Assembly: GCF_019649055.1 (NCBI RefSeq)
Contig: NW_026570240.1
Span: 868,001 to 932,000 of the forward strand
Direction of reading: 5' to 3'
From: Paramacrobiotus metropolitanus
Lineage: Eukaryota > Tardigrada > Eutardigrada > Parachela > Macrobiotidae
Length of the DNA: 64,000 bases
Of this stretch, positions 52,232-64,000 are shown one piece after another (the stretch's first letter is position 1; each line of letters opens with the position of its first letter). Below the pieces are notes generated by a model. The model saw only the letters and a list, made by a program, of their open reading frames with translations, did not search any database and was not told the DNA's origin. A program made the translations under genes and the position numbers.

Positions 52232-55200
52232 ATGTTAAAGTTACTGGGAATTCTTGTGTTATGCCTTTTCGGGAGAATCTCTACGGGAATCGGAAGCGAA
52301 GCCGGTAAGTCCAGCCATACAGTATTCGCAATACCACGCAATTAATTGTACGATCATTAGTACTTATAAACATACTGTGTAGACAATGTACGGCACGGTA
52401 TTGTCATTTTTGATGCAGTTATAATAATTACTGTTCGGTTTTAAATATTATAGTGCTTAACTTGACTTGCTTTTGAAAGTACTGTAATTAAGTGATTTTC
52501 ATGTAGGACTGCACTTGCGAATGTTTTTTTTATTATTAGCTGATACACTCGCTGGCTAAAACTTATAACAGACCCTTATAACATTCAAATTTTACTGCTG
52601 CAAGGCAGAATTGCTAATTATAATTTGAGGTGCAGTATGGTTATGGCATAATAAAGGTACAGGAATAATTATCATGAAAATCGTATTCTTTTGTTCCGAA
52701 TCGGCTTTTATTTTCTTGTCCGAAGTTTTACGCATCAAACAGCGGTGGCGACAGAGATTAAAGCTCTGCTCTTGATTTAATTTCACTAGGATAATGTACG
52801 GAAGCGAGAAAGATGAAAGTGTTACTTCCACTCATTACTGCCTCTAGAATGCGCAGTATTTAGTGCAGGTACATGACGGTGAGCACCACTTTGTAACTGT
52901 GAAAAACTTAAACAGCTTGTTATCGTGGAAAAATATTTCAAGTGTATTGAGCCGAACCGGTAAAGGCATATCACTTCACAATCACAACATTTAAACTGAA
53001 CAAGAGCTACTTCTAAACTTGCGGTTATAAACTGCTACGATCAGATAGCAATCAACTTAATGTGTTGTTGGAGATCTGTGTAGTTGGCTGCCTGAAGTCG
53101 TTCTTGAACGGCAGCACTTACGCTTATTAGTGAGTTCAATTTAATGGCGCTTGTAAAAACTGCAAACCCACTTCATGTAGCTCTATAATTTTTCTTCAAA
53201 ATAATATTGATCAAACATAATCACACAAAATAGGTTGTAATAATTGCTCATGCGGTTTTTGCGATAGTCTTACGATATGGTAATCGAATACGAAACAATT
53301 AACAATTTAGCATCCTTGAAACTCTTCTAGCGAACAAAACTCGTATGCAAAAAATGTCTTAATTTGTGCTTTTAATTTTAAACAGCCCACGAGTCCACGA
53401 TACGGTTGCTGCAACACTCTGTAGTCTGTAGATACGAGTAAATAATAATTTTATTACTGCCAAAGAAAACGAAGCCCATTAAATTATTGGTGCATAGCGC
53501 CAAATTAAATCGCAGTTATCCACCTACCGAGAAATATCTGCGCTATGCAAATGCGGGACATACTTTTTTTATATAATCGTTAGTGAAGCAGCTAGTTCGT
53601 TCGTGCAAACTGAAAACATTTCATTTACTTTTATGACTCATGTTAATGCTAAAAAGGGTAATAATCTTATTAAATAGTCCATGTACTAGAAGTGTTCCTA
53701 CTCCAGTCTTTTTTCATTTAATTTGATATATTTTAATTATTACAGCCGCCATAAAGTGTTCATCATGTACGACAAAATCTGCACTGCATGTTCCCTTCTT
53801 TTAAGTCTTTCGTTGCTGCTTACAAAATACAGATTATCATAAAATTAATATGCACAAGGCACTTGGAAGGTTTTTTATGCTTTGTAACCAATGTTCTGAA
53901 TTTGTTGAGTTTTTTATGTTTGTTTTTACTTTAAGAACATGAATTGTTGGTGGTCACTGTGGCGTCGAACGCTACCAATGGATTCGAACGCTTTATGCGG
54001 TCAGCTAAGGTTTATGGATACACCGTCGAGGTAAGTGGGTTCTAATTGAAAATAGTGAATCATTTCCAGCATCCATTTCGCTTGTCAAAACAGCCAGTTA
54101 ATCAGTCGGTTTGTTGCGTTTCAGGTGTTGGGAATGAATCAACCGTGGAAAGGTGGTGATATGACTCGGGCCGGCGGAGGATACAAAATTAATCTACTCA
54201 AGACATTTATGGACACCCGTAAGGACGATGCGAAAACCATCTACCTGGTGACAGACAGGTAAATGGAAGTCTCGCAACCGGAATTTCTACTACGAAAAGC
54301 ACATGAATCGCACACGAGAGTAGATAATCGTTCCCATGATTTACGTCTATATGTACCGGACTGTCAGAACACCATTTTTTGTCTTTATTATATAATTTTC
54401 TGATTATGTACGTTTTAAAAATTTGCGTTTATAAACGTTATTACCATTTTGCAGCTACGATGTAATGTTTTCTGCTCCGGCACGCTCTGTACTTGATCTA
54501 TTTTTGGAGAGGAAATACAAGATACTCTTTTCGGCGGAACCGCACTGCTGGCCAAACCGAGAATTAGCAGTATGTTAAAAATGGGTCATTCAGGAATATC
54601 GCAGTAGGATATTTATAGAAATATTTGTATCTAACTAGGTTTTGGTTTTCTTTGACCTGATGTATGCTTAAATACAGTTTTTGTAATTGCAGAGTCATTA
54701 TCCACCAGTCCTCAGCTCTTCGAAGTATCTAAACTCAGGAGGTTGGTTTTAAGCAGTGAATAGATCTGTACAAGTGTTGTTACTTAATTATTGCTCGTTA
54801 ATATTTACGATTTAGCTGCGGTTCAGTTATTGCGATGATAATAGACCTATTGTGATATCACAGTATCACCTTCTATGATATCACAATATAATGAAGCCAC
54901 ATTTTTTACGGTATAGAATATTTTAATGTAAACAGTAAACTGTTGTTCTATTTTTCTTATCGCACATGCTTTGCGAAGAAAACCACAAGGTTAGACAACC
55001 AATTTTTGGTGCCGGAACAACCCAAATAATAAAGAATATTTTTTTATAACTTCATAGCATTCCTGTTTTGCAGGTTTCATGGGAAACGGTAAAAGTATAT
55101 CTGAAATGCTTGCCGCTGGCACTGTAAGTGATCTGGATGATGACCAGCTCTACTACACTAAGTTGTTCCTTGATCCAAATCAGCGAGTAAGAGCCAATAA

Positions 55201-58200
55201 TTACCAAAACGCCGTTACCGAAGCATGACGTTCAAGTAACACCGGAATTTTATATTTGCAGAAAGATTTGGGAATAGTACTGGATACCGAAAACGAAATC
55301 TTCCAGACTTTGTACGATTTAGACCGTAAGTTGTTATTTTTATTTTGTAGCAAGATTAAGATCGATTAGCGATAAAATCAACAGTCATCTTAAGTATGCG
55401 CAGACACTTTGTTTGTATTTCAGACACCGTGAAAATTCGATTTAGAGATGATGATGCCTACGTGTTCAATATTGAGCACAACACCGAACCGGCAGTTGTG
55501 CATGGAAACGGACTAAGCAAAGTGAGCTGCTCTTTGAATAGACAAATTATGTTGAATGTTTGCATTTATAATTTAATATAGGTTGCCGCAGCCGGAAATT
55601 TAAAAATATTGTAAACAAAAATATTTGGTCATAACTTCGAATCTCTTTAATGGGTTCCCATTACCTTTTATAGTTATTTTTCCATGTTAACGGTTACGTT
55701 CACAACTTCACGGTCAGTCATATTGTGTTTGGTTATGTTTGTTTGACGTGACAAAACAATGCTGATTTTCCAGTAGAAGCCGTAAATCTTTATGCATGGT
55801 AGCATTTTGCCTCATTAAGCTTTTCTTCAGGTTGAATATAAAATCAGTAGCTTGTAGGAAACACTTTTTTTTACGGGCTTACCCTATGAAATATGTAATT
55901 TCATCAAAGGTATAGATATTCATACAGATGCTCCATTAAAGTAAATATTTTCAGGGCGTCTTGAATCAAATGGGCAACTATCTGGCAAAATCCTGGACGC
56001 CCACACTTGGTTGTCTGGCATGCAATGAAAGCGAATTTAAACTCGAATCTCTTTCGGTAAACATAACTAGAGAAAAGAAACTTATTTTAGTTTAACTGAC
56101 TTTTCTGGTTTGAGCTCATTTATTCAACTCTTTACAGGAAATGCCTAAACTCACAATGGGGTTGTTTATTGAGAAGCCGACTCCTTTCCTGAAAGAATGG
56201 TTTGAAAGGATAGCAGCACTCGATTATCCCAAGAAGCACATTAACGTTTTTATACACAATAACGTAATAGACATTCTACGCATTTATCCCGAATCAGTGC
56301 GTGAAACACTGCATAGTTGCATTAAGTATTATCTTAGGAAAAGTATCATGAGAAAGATGTTGCGCGCTTCATAAAGAGTGCCAAGGATTACTTGTCTGTT
56401 ACATCGAAAGGCCCGGAAGATGGAATGACGGAAGCGGAAGCGCGCACAACGGGAATGTGAGACCGAGAAACTGAACCCCAAATTTTCAGTTTGGTTTACT
56501 TTGGATTTTTGTCTGCACAGAAAGGAGTGTTTGAAGGAAAAGTGTGACTATTACTTATCCGTCGATAGCGAAGCGATGTTGACTAATGTTGAAACAATTC
56601 GGCTTTTGCTGCAGCAAAACAGGTACATGACAGTTATTCTTTAATTTGTTCATATTGATTTCTTAGCGTCGTGGTTGCGACAACATTGCTAGGTGCACAC
56701 AGGATTCTTATTATCAAATAAATAAACAGTCTTTGATTGCAATTGCAGGACAGTTTTGGCTCCAATGATGACCCGTCCCGGAAAAATGTGGTCAAATTTT
56801 TGGGGAGCTTTGAGTTATGAAGGATTTTATTCGCGTTCAGAAGATTACGGTGAAATCTTGGATTACAGTAAAATGTAAGTGAATCCGTCAGCGTCTTTCC
56901 AGATCTCGTGCATTCGGCTAGTTCGCTACAAATTCTGCTTTGAACTTCCGTTCTTCGATGGCAAACTTGTTTTCGGCTATGCAGCTGTAGATGCCCTGGT
57001 CACCTTGGGTGGTGGGGTCAATCTCCAGTTTGCTCTTTATACGCTTCTTTCCCTCGTCGTCGTCCTTCCCGCGATTCTTGCGACCTTTAAGCTTCCATTC
57101 ATGAATCTAAATATCAATTACATTTAACATTTACAAAAAGGATTTTGAACAACGAATACACAAATTTTTTTGAGATGGTACATCACGCGGATCTGTTTGT
57201 GACTTTCTTTTGTGTTTATGTCTTTTGGGCTAGGGCAATATTACGATCGTGCAAAGTCCACTGAAGGCCTCTAGATTAGGTTGCTTCATTTTTCCATAGT
57301 GTTTTTATATTACTGAATTTTTTAAAACCAGATTTCACTTCGCTTACATATCTGTACTACTTGTACTTTACTCGTATTTTTTAAAACTAGATTTGACTTG
57401 CAGCTTTGAACAAAGCAAAATGGTTTTACTTTGTCTTTACTGGTATCTCCGACTATCTTCATGCAGTGCCGCGATCTGGAGTAAAAAGTGAATTAACGTA
57501 CTGCTCCCAGTGTAGGATAAAATTCCAATAATATCTTTTACAAAAAAGGTCGTTTCAGATTTTTGTCTCACTGTCGGACTTTGTGAATATCCACTTCTAA
57601 TTTCTCACTTAAATTAGTTTACTACCAGTAACCCATTAATAAGAAGTAATTTTTTTCTTTTTTAAATATGTTTCATTCACTCATGTACGTTTTGCAGCCT
57701 AAAAGTGCATTACGTCCGCAGCCCGCTTCAAAGTGTTTTAATTTCCGTAGAGGAAAAGCCGCTTTGTTGACCACATCGCGTCAATTCAATTCTCACTCTA
57801 AAGCGCGGCGCTGCCTTGAAGTTTATTTAAATTTTTATAATATGAATATCGGTGCATTACTGCCTTAGGTACATAAAATTTTAAATTAATAGGACATGTG
57901 CGAAGTATTGAGTGCATTACTAGGTGCATAAAAATTAACACATAATGCCACACATAATTGACACAAATCTTTTCCTCTTTGACTGTTTAATGATGAATTC
58001 TAATCTCTGAATTGCATCGGGTAGCCATTAAATATTAAAACTTGCATGCTCATTGAAGTGAGTATGTATGTGAGCGTAAACTTTTTTAGTACAATATAGA
58101 TATACTTCTTGTACATGAACACGGTGTACATTTAATTGCGCATTACTATCTATAGATATAAGGTGTGAACGTGTGTACATACTGGTAAATATTAATAATT

Positions 58201-61200
58201 ATGTGGTCTGTGAAAAGGGCGATAGGTATTGTACAGGAACCAGTATGGACAATCGCATATGAATCTGTGATAATTCTAACTTGTGATACTTCCGCGCGTG
58301 TTGTGCTCGGAGTTTGTGAATTTTCTTTACTATGAATTTGTGCGCGGGTTCCCGGTAGCTAATTACGATTTACGAACGAACGTACCACGAGATTTTTGTG
58401 GCTGATTAATTCCAGACCATCCTTAAGCCACGTTATGCGCGGTAGGGGATTTCCGGTTGCGATACACAGAAACTGTAACTTGTGGCCGAGGCGATATTCA
58501 TACGCAAAGTGCGATTGCTTAATGATCCTGGCTCCCTGTGAAACAAGAAATGTAAGATATACTTAATTTCGACAATCGTACAACCCTGTTGTTATGTACA
58601 TACAATTTTCATGCATTTTTATATCTTGTCAACAGATGATTTTGTATGTTTAATTTTCGTGCCTTTTTTGTGTAGACGCGAAAACGTCTGAAAATCGTGT
58701 TTAGCAAAAAACGTTCCGTCAACTTTTCATGAATATGTTGCATATTTTATAAACGTGGTCGCTCTTTTGCATATTAAACATGCGTACCATTGCGCAACTA
58801 ATTTTGAAAAAGTGGCCGGATAGTTTGGAATACGAGTATAATGAAATCTTTTCGTTATGATTATTTATAATCTTTACATGCAGCTGTATTATGAAAAGAG
58901 AATCAAACAGAAGTTTTAAGTTTGCGCTTTCTCCTGGCACTGTCTAGACTTAGAAATCAGTTTGGCTGGCATTCAGATAAGTGAATGGGGCACTGCAGTT
59001 TAATGATACAACAAAAATCTAATTTATTATTTATCGCACTTACATTGGGATTAGAATAATATTTATCCAGTCGTTCTTGGTACGGCCGGTATACCCATTG
59101 AGTGTCATAGTTCTTCCGTTCTTGTGGCACATCGTATCGCCACGGTCGAGCCGCGTCGCTCAGAAAGCAACAAAACAAGATGACTGTCGCTGAAAGACAG
59201 ATAATTCTGATCATAATACTGCGTTTCAGTGTTATATAAGTTACGCTATATGATCAGAAATGAAAGGTCATGGAGCGTCCGCTAGTGTGCTGCTTTTTAC
59301 ATCTCAAACATTTGCTGTTATCTGATGCCGTAAAGAGCATTATTACGCCTGCTTTGAGTGTTGGCTGGCACCAGTTGGATTGCTAGAGTAGATAATCATC
59401 TGCACGGAAAACAGTAGCAGAAGCTGGTGACGTTTAAGTATGTTGTGATTCCAAAAATGTTCGATATTTCTTGTAAAAGGAAGTGCTGCGATTTTCTAAT
59501 TGATTTGATTTGATTCTGATTGTACGGGCAGTGCTGTTTAGTCGATTAAAATCCCTTTCGGTTGATGGGAGATGAGGACTTCCTTCTGTCGCGCATGCTA
59601 AAATGAGCAATCAGTTATTCTAGTGGTTCCGCTGAAGAAGCGTCCAACTGGCATAATTGAGTCCATTAAAGTAGCGGGAGAACATTCAAAGAATATGATT
59701 ATCCGTTTAATCGCCAGAACGTTTTCCGCATTTTATAAAACTCGTGGACTAGTTGCGCGTGACCATTTGGTTAACTGGCTGAAATCCAGCTTCACCGTTA
59801 TTATTGAAATTTGGTATCTTGAGTGGTCAGCTGATATGAACATTGATTAATATTAACTTCGATTGATCTAGCATTTCATACCAAACAAACATAAATCACC
59901 GAGCATCTTCTTGGGTTGTTGTGGTATATTAGGATAAGTGCATTTAATAAATGCAATCTTCAACAGTTCACAAAAAGGCAGTACAAATGCTTAAGTAATT
60001 TGGCATTTATAAGCGGGTGAAGCTGGCTCGAAGGTGCATACTGCATACATCTTTTGTTACTGCACGTTTTGTAAGTTTCTACATTAGTTTTGCTCATTTT
60101 AACGAAATTGCTGTTTGTAAGTACTAAGTATCCTACAGTTCGGAACTGTCTGTTCCGTGCCGGGCTTTCCGGCATACAAGATTAATTTCCCATCTCGCAG
60201 TACAGCTGCTGCTTGTAAATTGTAATGAAAACAGTAATCCGGGTGTACATATTGAATAATTCATTGCAAGCACAATACTCTGCATAAAGCAATTAGCCTG
60301 GAAACTAGAGGTTAAAATAAAGTTACACCGTAGGTTACATATTGGCATGATATTGCTGCTTTCGACGTCATGCGGTTCCACAGTCACTTACGATTAGTAG
60401 TAAGATAAAAGTGGGATGTGCTCTGTATATCGGTATTTGTTTTCTAGGGGGATTTGGAATGTTCCATTTATCTCAACAGCATACATGATCCGCAAAGATG
60501 CCATCGATATAGATTTCCCGCTTTTTACGAATCCTGTTGCATCCCAAGACTTTGATATGATTTGGTGTAAAGAAATGCGAGACAAGGTACAAAATTACGA
60601 TTTAGAGTTTATTTTATAACACATCGCAAAAAATTAATTAACTTTCAGCATTTACACAAACTGTAATCTGTACCTGCAAAGATTTCGAGCATCTAGTTAG
60701 ACCGGACTCCAGATATTCAACCACGCATACAAAAGCTACTCGTACATATTTAGAGGTTTGCGGTTGTGGCATGATGTATTTGTAGCGCAATGCATTCCAT
60801 GCTCGATAATTAGTAGCTTTCCATTGAGCTGTCCTCGCGCAGAAGGATAGAGATAATTTGTTGTTTGCAGGGGAAGTTTGTGATAGTTATAGTTTTTTTA
60901 CAGCTTTTTTTATATTTTGTGATCGATTGTTGTTTGCAGGGGAAGTTTCTGTTCGTTACAAATCAACAATATTATGGACATCTCGTTAACGCGGACAACT
61001 TCGATATTAAACTGAAAAAGCCCGATTTTTATCAACTTATAGACAATAAACCGGTAAGTGTAACTCACCGTGTAAGTGCGACTGGTGCATTTTTCCGTTA
61101 TCTGGCTCAAGTTCAACGTGATATAAAACCGTTAACAGAAGATATACTACTTTAATTAACAAGGCACAAACCAACTACTTCTAGGACTGGGAATACCGGT

Positions 61201-62379
61201 ATATTCATCAGGACTACCATAAAATGAAGGAGTTGGACACCGTTGTTGAACAGGTAAACAATGTGCTTTTCGGCGTCACCATTTGGCAGTTTTTGATCTT
61301 ATTTCTTATTTGCGGTAAATCAATTACACCTTACTCGAATATTGCAGCCGTGCACTGATGTGTACTGGTTCCCGGTTGTCAGTGAACGCTACTGCAAAGA
61401 TCTGATTGAAATTATGGAAAACTTCGGCCAGTGGTCATCGGGAAATAACGAAGTAATTTCATTTGTGGTCAAAACATTGCTCATATATTATGCGTCGCAA
61501 CGAATAGGACGGGACTGTTGCTTTTTGCCTAGGACAAGCGTCTTCAAGGTGGATACGAAAATGTCCCTACTCGCGATATTCACATGAACCAAGTGGGACT
61601 AGAGCGTCAGTGGATGATGTTCTTAAAAGAATATATTCGACCAATGCAAGAAAAGCTGTATACCGGATATTTCCATGATGTAAGTTTGTCGCAATTTTTC
61701 CTAACTAAATCTTTTTTGGCGTAGCAGTCGAAACCATCTGGACACTTGGACAGTTGTGGTAACACATGATAAATGTTAAAAGCAGCCGAAATGAAAAATT
61801 TTCTATTTGTAGCCTCCTCACGCCCTTATGAATTTCGTGGTCCGCTATCGTCCCGATGAGCAACCGGCATTGCGTCCTCACCACGACAGTTCCACTTACA
61901 CGATTAATATTGCACTGAACCGACCCAATGTCGATTACGAAGTATGTGAAATATGTTATGCTTAAATCATTGTCGGTTCATTCATAATTTGACCTGCGTA
62001 ATAAAGATTCAAATGCTAATTATTGCTAATTTGCTGATTAAGTACGGTACATGAGGCTAGGTTGAACGGCGTTTCACGTGCCATGCGGAGCGCGTGTTTG
62101 TAAGTATTCAGGTGCTTTATTTTTGGTTAACCTTACAAACGATCATTTGAAGTCTCTGAGCAAAACTTTTTAAAATTTAGGGTGCATATTAGTAACGTTA
62201 TATGCAACCGGACCGATTTGCAGGGTGGTGGATGCCGCTTCATTCGGTACAATTGCTCAGTGACAGACACTCGTCTGGGTTGGACTTTAATCCATCCAGG
62301 CCGACTCACTCACTTCCACGAAGGCCTTCCGGTCACAAAGGGAACGCGCTACATTATGATCTCGTTTGTGGATCCTTAA
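52232..62379 (+). CDS. PLOD: Procollagen-lysine 2-oxoglutarate 5-dioxygenase (lysyl hydroxylase)
   Basis: This ER-lumen enzyme hydroxylates collagen lysines and has N-terminal glycosyltransferase-like domains. Exons: 52232-52304, 53936-54030, 54125-54258, 54455-54569, 54693-54741, 55074-55186, 55262-55325, 55424-55521, 55955-56056, 56138-56263, 56338-56456, 56521-56622, 56749-56874, 60448-60586, 60940-61053, 61185-61253, 61348-61452, 61533-61679, 61813-61941 and 62224-62379. They total 2175 nt, 724 aa (human PLOD1 727). A signal peptide ([14 protein letters not shown]) is followed by [39 protein letters not shown] and [10 protein letters not shown]. The dioxygenase end has Fe ligands His653 and Asp655 (RPHHDSS) and His705 (LTHFHEG), with 2-oxoglutarate-binding Arg715 (GTRY). 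It ends in VDP as in the family. All phases agree. Intron 13 (3.57 kb) houses an OIG-4-like gene on the opposite strand. Confidence 0.96.
56918..59214 (-). CDS. Secreted single-Ig-domain protein, OIG-4-like, nested in PLOD
   Basis: Three exons on the minus strand, 59214-59044, 58535-58386 and 57106-56918, join in phase 0 and give 169 aa. Exon 1 encodes a signal peptide ([20 protein letters not shown]) and a short Tyr/Arg-rich linker. Exons 2 and 3 encode one C2/I-type Ig domain: [20 protein letters not shown] with the first cysteine and core Trp, then LEIDP and [13 protein letters not shown] with the second cysteine. The layout and the IHEW and FKAEFV segments fit the OIG-4 group known from nematodes and insects, where it helps organise receptors at synapses; function here is inferred. 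It is wholly inside PLOD intron 13, its last exon ending 43 bp from the PLOD exon 13 edge. Exon 3 has a Lys/Asp/Glu-rich insertion before LEIDP. Confidence 0.85.
60862..60950 (+). repeat. Duplicated splice-acceptor segment in PLOD intron 14
   Basis: The string TTGTTTGCAGGGGAAGTTT occurs twice, ending at about 60880 and 60950. The second copy is the acceptor used by the conserved exon ([13 protein letters not shown]). The first has an equally good AG context, but its downstream frame soon hits a stop. Confidence 0.7.
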
Positions 62380-62784
62380 GCAGTGCAAGATACATCTAAT
62401 TGTGATTTTTTACTGTTGTTTGTTGGCTGTCCAGGATATTTTATTGTTTGGCACTTTGATTAATCAGAAGCAATTCGAAGTGACCATGAAGTACTGCTGT
62501 TCGTATACAAGTATACCGTATGTGTTATACCAAAAACTTACTAAAGCTTTAGCTGTAGTAAGTTTTTGGTTGTACAATCTAAGTCCAGCAACACTAGGGT
62601 AGTTTTTGTTGTTGTTATAAGCCTGTAGAATGACTGCAGTGCTGTTTTATCGGTGCTTCTGGTTGTGATTAGTTTTCTGCATGTACCTGCTGAGCGTATA
62701 TTGAAAAAAAGATAGATTTTTCATCTGGAAACTTGAAGCGAATTTTACACAATAATCGATTATGGTACACCATTAATTTTCGTC
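62380..62784. other. Convergent 3' spacer, PLOD to small TM gene
   Basis: About 400 bp between stop codons. A 15-bp inverted pair around ACCAAAAACTTACTA and TAGTAAGTTTTTGGT (about 62529-62569) can form a strong hairpin. No gene supported. Confidence 0.45.
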
Positions 62785-63945
62785 TCAGTAGCGATTAGGC
62801 CGATCCAGATCATCTCCTGTGAAGAAGGTGAAAAAGATTAAAATATTACATAGATTTTAAATTTCGAAGATGCTGTTAGTCTACGTAGAACAATATAATT
62901 TCGTACTTCCTTGTTAGTCACTCGTATACACAGCTACGGTGGACTAATTCCTGTTAAAGGTCACCGCCATCCTGGTGGTGTTATTATAATGCCATATGTA
63001 TTGTAGGCAGGGCAGACAGCACTTTAGCAAAATTCCGCATTGCAGTATTTATACTGCATGCTTTCCTTACCTGCTATTCCGTACATTTATACACCCCGGT
63101 TTATATTTTGATCCATCTTACCCGTCCCAAAAATTACTTCAACCATAATATTCTCTCATGCCATGGCGCATAACAGACGTAACTGGATACGGTACATAAA
63201 GGAGGAGCCGGCAAATTTTGGAGTGCTTATGTTAGTTATGTAAAATTATAAATGCGTATATCTATATAATAATAATTGTTTGTCATTTACTTAGATCCTT
63301 AATTCTCACGGCTGCAACCAGACACTAGAGTATTACTGATAGTATTAATTTTATTATATTAATTAATGGAATACCGAACAAACTTGTAGTTATCTGCTCT
63401 TGAGCCGTAATATAATATAATAATAATAATAACAATATACGCCCCAGGGCCAGTGGGGCTAACAAACGGAGCATTAATATGGGCCGGTATTGCCCGTATG
63501 ACTGCTTCGCATTTTAAATATGTTTATTGTGATATTATTATTTATTTAATTATTATTTTAATAAATAATTATTTTATTATTTAATATTTGTTCATTAATT
63601 ATTTTAATACGGGCATTAAACGTGGGATTCATTAAAAACGGGATTTGTTTAAGTCACTGTATGTACTCTAGTATGTAGTACGTATAACGTATGCAATTGT
63701 TATTATTTTTACCGGATATTGATTTAAGCCATTGTTCAACTGTTGTTTTCGTACTTACTGAATTTGTACTGTCGCAGTGCTTGTACTGCGCACCCGGTTA
63801 GTAAGAATACGATAAAAATTTTAAAAAAATCAAAAAATCCTGTTTTTTCTATGTCCGAGGCTCCGAGCTTTGTTTTTCGAGACTTTGCCCACACTGCGCG
63901 AGTGCAGTACGATGCGCGCGTTCTGCACGTATGTGCATTGCTCAT
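62785..63945 (-). CDS. Small single-transmembrane protein, unknown
   Basis: Exon 1 (63945-63759) ends in a strong GTAAGT donor at phase 1. An acceptor at 62817 opens a 32-nt final exon in the matching phase, giving about 72 aa. The basic N-terminus is followed by GFFDFFKIFIVFLLTGCAVQ, a single hydrophobic helix, then a charged C-terminal tail ending RPNRY. There is no recognised family. The size and topology suggest a small membrane protein of mitochondria or ER, which is inference. The real start could be further in, and the two-exon model rests on splice signals alone. Confidence 0.5.
63430..63660. repeat. AT-rich inverted-repeat region
   Basis: Inside the intron of the small TM gene lies a GGGGC-type hairpin (gccccagggccagtggggc, about 63443-63461). 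A pair of imperfect inverted arms, ATTGCCCGTAT (about 63490) and ATACGGGCATT (about 63609), encloses almost pure A/T. It may be a degraded MITE. Confidence 0.35.
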
Positions 63946-64000
63946 GGCTGTTGCACGCTGCCAGCAGGAGGTGTCTGTTACTCGGTGTAAAGCAGCGAAT

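Noticed and set aside
59623-59850. 75-codon frame inside PLOD intron 13
   Set aside because: No recognisable domain and no acceptor/donor pair that fits PLOD or the nested gene.

Overview
This is nuclear DNA from an animal with a compact, intron-rich genome. Coding genes are split into many short exons by GT-AG introns (plus one GC-AG), and the gene content is metazoan: a 340-residue G-protein beta subunit, procollagen lysyl hydroxylase, a long-prodomain caspase and a nuclear-receptor-type zinc module. A single-Ig OIG-4-like protein hints at an ecdysozoan, but I cannot name the species.

Layout: 3.5-6.0 kb SLC33A1-like acetyl-CoA transporter (-); 7.1-8.3 kb NIP7 (+); 8.5-10.2 kb eIF2 gamma (-); 12.4-18.0 kb G-beta (+); 21.0-22.9 kb RPB3/POLR2C (-); 23.7-24.4 kb NUDT2-like Nudix hydrolase (+); 25.6-26.5 kb short bHLH gene (+) with a G-run MITE in its intron; 27.4-39.7 kb a complete 12.4-kb Ty3/Gypsy-type LTR retrotransposon (-); 39.7-45.5 kb a P-element-like DNA transposon (+); 46.0-48.5 kb DED-type caspase (+); 49.4-50.6 kb an unrecognised multi-exon gene (+); 52.2-62.4 kb lysyl hydroxylase PLOD (+, 20 exons) with an OIG-4-like gene nested on the opposite strand; 62.8-63.9 kb a small single-TM protein gene (-). 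Exon phases were checked by hand. The spliced lengths (SLC33A1 543, eIF2 gamma 472, G-beta 340, RPB3 276, PLOD 724 aa) agree with the family norms, so most host gene models are firm.

The most unusual object is the 5.7-kb DNA transposon with perfect 94-bp terminal inverted repeats. Its transposase is a P-element/THAP9-type enzyme whose N-terminus carries, in one reading path, a two-finger nuclear-receptor DNA-binding domain, a SMAD-type MH1 domain with all four zinc ligands, and then the usual THAP domain. A second, truncated MH1-like segment lies upstream. I know of no described transposase with this combination. It looks like capture of two developmental transcription-factor DNA-binding domains by a mobile element.

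The adjacent LTR retrotransposon inserted 8 bp outside the left end of that transposon. It has apparently identical 376-bp LTRs, a 4-bp target duplication and an initiator-tRNA-Met-like primer site, but its gag start and pol are split by several frame changes. It also carries an intact 573-codon third ORF that does not look like an envelope, and its sequence is saturated with a strand-biased GCA triplet, in coding and non-coding parts alike. Isolated one-base frame breaks (NIP7 start codon region, two places in the transposase, several in the retroelement) mean that assembly indels must be excluded before calling anything a pseudogene.
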